This document shows positions 44,459-50,126 of a stretch of DNA of 50,126 nt, piece after piece; position 1 is the first letter of the stretch, and each line of letters begins with the position of its first letter. Source of the stretch: Limobrevibacterium gyesilva (GTDB taxonomy: Bacteria > Pseudomonadota > Alphaproteobacteria > Acetobacterales > Acetobacteraceae); NCBI RefSeq assembly GCF_025989185.1, contig NZ_JAPDNT010000031.1:1-50126 (forward strand), read 5' to 3'. Made by a program: the position numbers and the translations under genes. Under the pieces are notes generated by a model. The model made no database searches. It was not told the origin of the DNA and saw only the letters and a list, made by a program, of their open reading frames with translations.

Positions 44459-45361
44459 ATGGACCGGATGGATGCCATCAGTCTCTTTGTCCGGGTCGTT
44501 GACAGCGGCAGCTTTTCTGCCGTCGCCCGCACGCTTGGCGTTGGCCAGCCGGCGGTCAGCAAACAGATCGCCGCGCTCGAAGCGCATCTCGGCGCTCAGC
44601 TATTGCAGCGAACCTCGCGCAGCCTGACCCTTACGGAGGCCGGCCGCGACTTCTACGAGTCCGGCGTGCGCCTTTTGGGCGATCTCGAAGCGGCGGAATC
44701 ACGTGTCGGACGCGGCCGCATCGCGCCTTCGGGGCTGGTGCGAGCGACAGTCGTGCCCGTCTTCGGCCGACTCTATGTCGTGCCGCGATTGCACGAGTTT
44801 TTCGTGCGCTATCCTGATGTCGCAGTCGACCTGGTGGTCGCCGACCGCCTGATGAACCTAGTGGAGGAGGGTATCGATCTCGGCGTCCACAATGGCGAAC
44901 TGTCTGACTCCAGTCTGATTGCCCGCAAGATCGCGCAAACGCCGGTCGTGACCGTCGCCACCCCTGCCTATCTCGAGGCGCACGGTGAACCCGCGATACC
45001 GGCCGAGCTCGAGCAGCACTTCTGCATTATCTACGCCCCGCAAGGCGCGCCGCGCATTTGGGGTTTTCATGGCCGCTTCGGCCCGACCACCCATCAGCCG
45101 AAGGGGGCCTTCCGCACCAATGACGCGGAGCAAATCCGAACCGCCGTTCTCGCCGACCTCGGTATCGCTCACACGCCCGGCTGGCTTTTCGCGTCAGAGA
45201 TTGCCTCCGGCGCCGTGCGGCCGGTGCTCACGGATTACGAGCCCGCCAAGCTCTCGATCAGCGCTGTCCGGCCGGGCGGCCGCTTCCTGGCCAGCAAGGT
45301 CAGGGTGTTCATCGACTTTTTGGCCGAGATCTTCGCCCAAGATCCGAGCCTTGCGCTGTAG
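44459..45361 (+). CDS. LysR-family transcriptional regulator
   Basis: A 300-residue LysR regulator. The winged HTH occupies residues 1-65 (MDAISLFVRVVDSGSFSAVA, LGVGQPAVSKQIAALEAHLG, LLQRTSRSLTLTEAG). The co-inducer-binding domain follows (residues ~90-295), ending in the usual FLASKVRVFIDFLAE. The ATG at 44459 has GGGGA upstream; ATG 44468 is possible. It probably controls the divergent SnoaL-like/DUF1330 genes in response to an unknown metabolite. It belongs to a lower-GC block. Confidence 0.95.
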   Translation: MDRMDAISLFVRVVDSGSFSAVARTLGVGQPAVSKQIAALEAHLGAQLLQRTSRSLTLTEAGRDFYESGVRLLGDLEAAESRVGRGRIAPSGLVRATVVPVFGRLYVVPRLHEFFVRYPDVAVDLVVADRLMNLVEEGIDLGVHNGELSDSSLIARKIAQTPVVTVATPAYLEAHGEPAIPAELEQHFCIIYAPQGAPRIWGFHGRFGPTTHQPKGAFRTNDAEQIRTAVLADLGIAHTPGWLFASEIASGAVRPVLTDYEPAKLSISAVRPGGRFLASKVRVFIDFLAEIFAQDPSLAL

Positions 45362-45479
45362 CAAAGGCCGACGTTTCCGCTTTGCGCCAACTTGGGAAGG
45401 ACGGGCAGTGCATATCTTAAGAAATATGCAACACGCTGTCGCACCTGTGGATTCAATGACTTAGACTGTGCATAAGTGC

Positions 45480-45560
45480 GGTGCGGAAGTCCCGATTGAG
45501 ACGGTCGCGGCAAGGCGCATTCGGCGGAGTCCGCTTTGGGTCGAATGCAGTCTTCGGGCA
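45480..45560. repeat. Remnant of a DPKRT-type intergenic repeat
   Basis: The minus strand reads AFDPKRT in an open but non-coding-like frame, and the DNA has GTCCGCTTTGGGTCGAATGC. I recall this signature from intergenic repeats in alphaproteobacterial genomes. A related fragment (GGTTTGGGTGGAAAGCGGCC) occurs at about 43400-43419, at the other end of the low-GC block. Confidence 0.35.
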
Positions 45561-45576
45561 GGCGCCCGTGTCCCGT

Positions 45577-45960
45577 TCAGAAACCCATCGCCTTCCGAAC
45601 CTCAACCTTCGCCACCTCGTAATCCGCCCGGTACGCAGCATCAGCAAACATCACCGCTGCCATAGCCGTCCCGGCGCGCCGCCCGGCTACCAAATCGTTC
45701 AGATAATGCATCCCACCGATGACGCGGCTTTACGCGTATTCGTCGGCGCGGGCCCAGATGATGCCTTTCTTTTCCGGCAGCATGCTGGCCAGGATGATCG
45801 CGGTCACGGTCACGCGGGTGGTCTGGCCGGACGGACAGGCGCCACTCCAGCACGGATACTTCACGGCATCGAGGTTGCCTACATCCACGAACGTGCCGAT
45901 GATCCGCTCATGCCTGTCCGTGACCGCGTCGGCGGCCGTCTCATTGGCCGCCCGCGATAC
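45577..45960 (-). pseudogene. Broken PAP2 / class A acid phosphatase gene
   Basis: The minus strand reads, in one frame, CPSGQTTRVTVTAIILASML, PEKKGIIWARADEYA, an in-frame TAA (45730-45732), then SRVIGGMHYLNDLVAGRRAG and an end at TGA 45577. This is the C-terminal half of a class A acid phosphatase/PAP2 protein: PSGH (here PSGQ, His lost) and SRxxxxxH. The 5' half is missing beyond ~45960, where the FMN-reductase gene ends. A missing catalytic His, an internal stop and truncation all indicate decay. Confidence 0.75.
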
Positions 45961-45996
45961 GCCCCCACACCCCGGCCGAACAGCGCCTTGAACGCC

Positions 45997-46548
45997 TTAC
46001 CCGGCGTGCCGCTTCACCCAGGCGACATACTTGTCCATCCAGCCCTGAAGGAACGCCTTGCTGCCTTCCCCGATATTCCCGGCCTTATCGAACAGGCCGT
46101 CTGTGGCCTGGATGAAAGCTTCGGGTTCGCCGAGCGTCGGCATATCCAGGTAGGCCAGGGTATTGCGCAGATGCTGCTGCGCGACCGCAGTTCCAACAGC
46201 GCCCACCGACACACCCAGGATCCCGGCCGGCTTCCCGGCCCAGGCGCTTTGGCCATACGGGCGCGAGGCGTTGTCGATCGCGTTCTTCAGCACGCCGGGG
46301 ATCGAGCGGTTGTATTCGGCGGTGACGAACAGCACGCCACTGGATCCGGCAATCTCGCTTTTGAGCCGCTTGACGGGATCGGCCTGATTCGCGTCGTCAT
46401 CCTGGTTGTAGAGCGGCAAGTCGTCGATCCGCACCTGCGTGAACGAGAAGTCTGGCGGCGCCAGCTTGACGACAGCGGTCGCAAGCTTCCGGTTGAATGA
46501 CTCCCGCCGAAGACTGCCGACGACGACAGCGATCTGGTATTGGGTCAT
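45997..46548 (-). CDS. NADPH-dependent FMN reductase (ChrR/SsuE-like flavodoxin fold)
   Basis: A 183-residue flavoprotein. The FMN phosphate loop is VGSLRRESFNRKLA, and the isoalloxazine-binding segment is VTAEYNRSIPGVLKNAIDNASRP (core TAEYNRSIPGVLKNAID). PAGILGVSVGAVGTAVAQQH follows, in the order of ChrR/YieF-type quinone or chromate reductases. It reduces quinones, azo dyes or metals with NAD(P)H in the cytosol and may limit oxidative stress. ATG 46548 has GGGGAG 6 bases upstream. It sits beside the phosphatase remnant at the right edge of the lower-GC block. Confidence 0.92.
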   Translation of the reverse strand: MTQYQIAVVVGSLRRESFNRKLATAVVKLAPPDFSFTQVRIDDLPLYNQDDDANQADPVKRLKSEIAGSSGVLFVTAEYNRSIPGVLKNAIDNASRPYGQSAWAGKPAGILGVSVGAVGTAVAQQHLRNTLAYLDMPTLGEPEAFIQATDGLFDKAGNIGEGSKAFLQGWMDKYVAWVKRHAG

Positions 46549-46593
46549 GGTGGCTCCCCTGGAACGACGTGACTTCCGGCTGTCGCACCCAGA

Positions 46594-46635
46594 CTAGAGC
46601 AATCCCGGCCCGGATGGAATCGCGCGGCGATTCCA
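46594..46635. repeat. Degenerate copy of the CTAGAGCA palindromic element
   Basis: CTAGAGCAAT at 46594-46603 and a hairpin TGGAATCGC-GCG-GCGATTCCA at 46615-46635 correspond to the ends and core of the element at 33162-33221. The right outer arm is not recognisable. Confidence 0.6.
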
Positions 46636-46736
46636 GGCCACGGGACGTGATGGGGCCGGACGGAGAGCCGGGGGACCCGCGATAGTCCGCGCGACACTGC
46701 AGGCGCCGGCCGCGACATGGCGCCGTGGCGCCTGAA

Positions 46737-47618
46737 TCAGAACGTATCCAGCGGGATCTTCAGGTAGCACACCCCGTTGTCCTCGGCCGGCGGCCGCTGG
46801 CCCGCGCGCATGTTCACCTGCACCGACGGCAGCAGCAGCTTCGGCACCGCCAGCGTCCTGTCGCGCGCGGTGCGCAGGGCCACGAAATCGGCTTCGCTGA
46901 TCCCGTCATGCACGTGCACGTTGCGGGTGCGCTGCTCGGCCACCGTGCTTTCCCAGGCGTATTTGTCGCGCCCCGGCGCCTTGTAGTCGTGCGCGGTGAA
47001 GATGCGGGTATGGCCCGGCAAGGCGAGGATGCGGTGGATGGAGCGATACAGCGCCGCCGCGTCGCCGCCGGGGAAATCGGCGCGCGCGGTGCCGAAATCC
47101 GGCATGAACAGCGTGTCGCCGACGAAGGCGGCATCGCCCACCACATAGGTCAGGCAGGCCGGCGTGTGGCCGGGCGTGTGCAGCACGTCGGCCAGCAACT
47201 GGCCGATCGGGAAGCGCTCGCCGTCGGCGAACAGGTGGTCGAACTGGCGGCCGTCGGTCACGAAGGACGGCTCGGCGTTGAACAGGGTGCGGAACACCTC
47301 CTGCACCCGGCGGATGTGCTCGCCGATGGCGATCTTCGCCTGGCCCAGCCCCAGCTCCGCCAAGCGGCGCTTGAGGTAGGGCGCGCCGGACAGGTGGTCG
47401 GCATGGACGTGCGTCTCCAGCAGCCAGTCCACGGTCAGGCCCTGGTCGCGCACCGCGGCCACCACGCGGTCGGCGTTGGCGGTGCCGGTCCGGCCGGAGG
47501 CGGCGTCGTAGTCCAGCACCGGATCGATGATGGCGGCCCGCTGCGTGGCGGGGTCGGACACCAGATAGGTGATGGTGTTCGTCGCCTCGTCGAAAAAGGC
47601 GGTGACATCAGGGTGCAT
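46737..47618 (-). CDS. MBL-fold metallohydrolase, persulfide-dioxygenase-like (Blh type)
   Basis: A 293-residue metallo-beta-lactamase-fold enzyme. The metal motif is ETHVHADHLSGAP (H70, H72, D74, H75). Other signatures are LHTPGHTPACLTYVVGDAAF and VGDTLFMPDFGTARADFPGG, with HDYKAPGRDKYAWESTVAEQ and SVQVNMRAGQRPPAEDNGV. This matches the Blh/ETHE1-related group of glutathione persulfide dioxygenases, which oxidise sulfane sulfur and help remove H2S. The start is set at ATG 47618 because GGAGG abuts the ATG at 47624 but is six bases from this one. It lies 95 bases after the helicase gene on the same strand. Confidence 0.9.
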   Translation of the reverse strand: MHPDVTAFFDEATNTITYLVSDPATQRAAIIDPVLDYDAASGRTGTANADRVVAAVRDQGLTVDWLLETHVHADHLSGAPYLKRRLAELGLGQAKIAIGEHIRRVQEVFRTLFNAEPSFVTDGRQFDHLFADGERFPIGQLLADVLHTPGHTPACLTYVVGDAAFVGDTLFMPDFGTARADFPGGDAAALYRSIHRILALPGHTRIFTAHDYKAPGRDKYAWESTVAEQRTRNVHVHDGISEADFVALRTARDRTLAVPKLLLPSVQVNMRAGQRPPAEDNGVCYLKIPLDTF

Positions 47619-47713
47619 GCGCATCCTCCGTTGGGGCCCGGCGCGGCACTCTACCATGGAGGCGGCGGGAATGTTGCTGTCAGGTGTTCGTGAAGCGTAA
47701 CGGGGGGCCCACG

Positions 47714-50126
47714 TCAGGCCGCGGCGAACAGCTCCTCCACATCGGCCTCGGTCATCCGCAGCGCGCCGCCGCGCTCGGCGTGCAGGATGCCGGCGGCCAG
47801 GGCGCGCTTGCGCTGCTTCAGCACCTCCATCTTCTCCTCGATCGTGCCCAGCGTCACCAGCTTGTGCACGAACACGGCCTTGTCCTGGCCGATGCGGTGG
47901 GCGCGGTCGGTGGCCTGGTCTTCCACCGCCGGGTTCCACCACGGGTCGTAATGGATCACGGTGTCGGCGGCGGTCAGGTTCAGGCCGGTGCCGCCCGCCT
48001 TCAGGCTGATCAGGAACAGCGGCACCTCGCCCGCCTGGAACCGGCGGATCGGGGTGGCGCGGTCGCGCGTGTCGCCGGTCAGCAGCGCATGCGGCAGCTT
48101 GGCCGCCGCCAGCCCGTCCTGGATCAGGCCGAGCATTTCCGTGAACTGGCTGAACAGCAGGATGCGCCGTCCGTCCGCGATCATGTGCGGCAGCAGTTCC
48201 ATCAGCCGGTTGAACTTGGCCGACGTCGTCCGGCTGCGCCGCACCGACGCCAGCTTCAGCAGCCGCGGGTCGCAGCAGGCCTGGCGCAGCTTCAGCAGCG
48301 CATCGAGCACGATGATGCCGCTGCGCGCCAGCCCGCGCGCGGCGATGGCCGCCCGCACCCGCGCATGCATGGCCAGGCGGATGCTTTCGTACACGGCACG
48401 CTGGTCGGCCGCCATGTCCACGGCCTCGGGGATTTCGGTCTTCGGCGGCAGGTCCGGCGTCACCTCGTCCTTGGTGCGGCGCAGCAGGAACGGGCGGATG
48501 CGGCGCGCCAGCAGCGTCCGGCGCTCGGCATTGCCGGCCTTCTCGATCGGGGTGCGGTAGCGGGCCTGGAAGCCGCGGCGATCGCCGAGGAAGCCGGGGG
48601 CGACGAAGTCGAACAGCGACCACAGCTCGCCCAGATGGTTCTCCAGCGGCGTGCCGGACAGGCACAGCCGCTGGCGCGCCCGCAGGCCGCGCACGCGCCG
48701 GGAGGTGTCGGCCTGCGGGTTCTTGATGGTCTGCGCCTCGTCCAGCACCACGATGTGCCAGTCCTGCGCGGCCAGCGCGGCGTGGTCGCGGGTCAGCAGC
48801 GGATAGGTGGTGAGCACGAGGTCGTGGCGGGGAATGGCGGCGAAGCTGTCCTTGCGGGCCGGGCCGTGCAGCGTCAGCAGCTTCAGCGCCGGCGCGAAGC
48901 GGGCCGCCTCCAGCCGCCAGTTGGCGACGAGGCTGGTCGGGCAGACGATCAGGGCGGGGCGATCCAGCCGCCCCGCGGCCTGCTCGATGGCGATATGCGC
49001 CAGCGTCTGCACGGTCTTGCCCAGGCCCATGTCGTCGGCCAGCACCCCGCCCAGGCCGGCCGCGCGCAGGAACTGCAGCCAATCGACGCCGCGGGCCTGG
49101 TACGGGCGCAGGACCGCCCGGAAGCCGGCGGGCAGGTTGGCCCGCGGGATCGAGCCGGTCTCGTGCAACTGCCGGCCCAGCGCGCGCAGGCTGTCGCCGC
49201 CCTGCCAGACGATGCCGCGCCCGGCGGTTTCCGCTTCCAGCGCCGCCAGCTCGGCGGCCCGCAGCCGCGACAGGCCCACCTGCCCGTCCTTGTCGCCCGA
49301 GGGATTGAACAGTTCCAGCAGGGCGACGGCGATCGGGCGGATGCGCGCCATCGGCAGCGGCAGCAGCCGCCCGTCATCGAGCGTGATCCAGACCTGCGCC
49401 GCGTCTTCGCCCGGCACCTCATCAGCGGCGGCGAACAGGCCCAGCCCCTCGCGCTCGATCAAGCCCAGCAGCGGCGGCACCAGGTCGATGCGCGCGCCGT
49501 CCACGCTGACGCCGACATCCAGCTCGAACCAGTCGATCCCCGAGCCTTCGCTGATGCGCGCCTCGATGTCGCCGCTGAGCGTGGCGAGGCGGATCGGGAA
49601 GTCGTCGGCGATCTCCACCTGCCAGCCGTCGCGGCGCAGCGCCGGCAGCGCGTCCAGCATGACATCCAGCCAGCCCGCGAGGTCCGACTCGCTGTCGTTC
49701 AGCAGGAAATCGTCGCGATGCGGGTCCTGGGCGAAGACCGGGTGCATGGCGCCGAGCGGCAGGAAGTCCAGCGCGGCCAGGCGCCCCGCGGCATCCCGCT
49801 CGGCGACGGCGTCGCGCCGGATCTGCAGCAGCGCCCCCTCATGGGCATGCAGGCCCGGCCCGGGCTGCAGCGCCGGCAGGGTCACCGGGCCGTAGCGGAA
49901 CGACAGCCGCGCCATCGGCTCCTGCCACCTTCCGGCATTCCAGCCCGGGCGCGGCCCGCCGCCGCGCAGCAGGCGCACATCGAACGGCACGCTGCCGGCG
50001 AACAGCCGCAGCACCGGAACGGGCGGCCCCGCCACCACGCGCGGCGGGGCCAGCTCCTGCGGCGCCAGCGCGGCCAGCGCCGGCAGGCGGCGCGCCATCT
50101 CGGCCCGCACCAGCGGCGCGGCGTCG
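47714..50126 (-). CDS. SNF2-family helicase (5' part outside window)
   Basis: A Swi2/Snf2-type DNA translocase. The frame is open to the window edge, so the N-terminus is missing and the true length exceeds 804 residues. Motif I is LADDMGLGKTVQTLAH, with VLDEAQTIKNP (II), CLSGTPLENHLGELWSLFDF (III) and LRRTKDEV; the C-terminal lobe has RILLFSQFTEMLGLIQDG (IV), LISLKAGGTGLNLTAADTVI (V) and DQATDRAHRIGQDKAVFVHK (VI). It uses ATP to move along duplex DNA and may remodel nucleoprotein or take part in repair or transcription recycling. A ~240-residue N-terminal region before the helicase domain lacks a recognised motif. The in-frame GTG at ~50108 is not assumed to be the start. Confidence 0.95.
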   Translation of the reverse strand, partial: DAAPLVRAEMARRLPALAALAPQELAPPRVVAGPPVPVLRLFAGSVPFDVRLLRGGGPRPGWNAGRWQEPMARLSFRYGPVTLPALQPGPGLHAHEGALLQIRRDAVAERDAAGRLAALDFLPLGAMHPVFAQDPHRDDFLLNDSESDLAGWLDVMLDALPALRRDGWQVEIADDFPIRLATLSGDIEARISEGSGIDWFELDVGVSVDGARIDLVPPLLGLIEREGLGLFAAADEVPGEDAAQVWITLDDGRLLPLPMARIRPIAVALLELFNPSGDKDGQVGLSRLRAAELAALEAETAGRGIVWQGGDSLRALGRQLHETGSIPRANLPAGFRAVLRPYQARGVDWLQFLRAAGLGGVLADDMGLGKTVQTLAHIAIEQAAGRLDRPALIVCPTSLVANWRLEAARFAPALKLLTLHGPARKDSFAAIPRHDLVLTTYPLLTRDHAALAAQDWHIVVLDEAQTIKNPQADTSRRVRGLRARQRLCLSGTPLENHLGELWSLFDFVAPGFLGDRRGFQARYRTPIEKAGNAERRTLLARRIRPFLLRRTKDEVTPDLPPKTEIPEAVDMAADQRAVYESIRLAMHARVRAAIAARGLARSGIIVLDALLKLRQACCDPRLLKLASVRRSRTTSAKFNRLMELLPHMIADGRRILLFSQFTEMLGLIQDGLAAAKLPHALLTGDTRDRATPIRRFQAGEVPLFLISLKAGGTGLNLTAADTVIHYDPWWNPAVEDQATDRAHRIGQDKAVFVHKLVTLGTIEEKMEVLKQRKRALAAGILHAERGGALRMTEADVEELFAAA

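Noticed and set aside
46737-49082. A 781-codon minus-strand frame that would fuse the MBL protein to an N-terminal extension
   Set aside because: The extension runs out of frame through the SNF2 gene; the start at 47618 is set by a well-spaced GGAGG.

Overview
The window is one contiguous piece of a high-GC chromosome. It is probably from an alphaproteobacterium of the Acetobacteraceae/Rhodospirillales type. The grounds are strong G/C codon bias, Hint-domain proteins of the kind common in Acetobacteraceae, an orphan PEP-CTERM protein, RTX-type and beta-strand-repeat surface proteins, TolB-TPR fusion proteins, and many short GC-rich palindromes. This is an inference from gene content; there is no rRNA, tRNA or other taxonomic marker in the window.

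Layout: (1) 1-10.8 kb: the end of a repetitive coiled-coil protein, an M20 amidohydrolase, an M15-like peptidase, a sulfotransferase overlapping an HpnL/LPG-synthase-like membrane protein, fumC, a long perfect palindrome, a PEP-CTERM protein, a lipoprotein alpha/beta-hydrolase coupled to a DUF4105 membrane protein, and a cupin. (2) 11.2-15.4 kb: a tightly overlapping ATPase-permease-binding-protein ABC operon and an RTX-like protein with a 19-unit Asn-Gly hexanucleotide tract. (3) 15.6-22.1 kb: Hsp20 with a Crp/Fnr-type dyad upstream, a hybrid-free sensor histidine kinase, three small envelope proteins and a 749-aa beta-strand-repeat protein. (4) 22.5-27.6 kb: a tetR-adaptor-RND pump operon with matching dyads in front of tetR and in front of the adaptor. 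(5) 27.7-33.1 kb: a Hint protein, a class III cyclase-TolB-TPR protein, an MddA-like methyltransferase and a winged-helix-TolB-TPR protein. (6) 33.3-43.3 kb: arylsulfatase, a Hint-gene remnant, tetR-quinone oxidoreductase, ketopantoate reductase, a GGDEF-EAL protein, a second Hint protein and a calcineurin-like phosphodiesterase. (7) 43.4-46.6 kb: a lower-GC block (DUF1330, SnoaL-like, LysR, a broken PAP2 phosphatase, an FMN reductase) that looks acquired. (8) 46.7-50.1 kb: a persulfide-dioxygenase-like MBL protein and a SNF2 helicase cut by the window edge.

Second-messenger functions are frequent: a cyclase, a possible cyclic-nucleotide phosphodiesterase and a c-di-GMP synthase/hydrolase. 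Surface and secreted proteins are also frequent, but no dedicated secretion or exosortase machinery lies in the window. Three kinds of non-coding structure recur. The first is a 52-bp double-hairpin element present in two identical copies (25707 and 43279). The second is a palindrome family whose ends resemble CTAGAGCA (33115-33221 and 46594). The third is a set of gene-specific dyads that look like operators. No CRISPR array, complete insertion sequence, tRNA or rRNA was seen.
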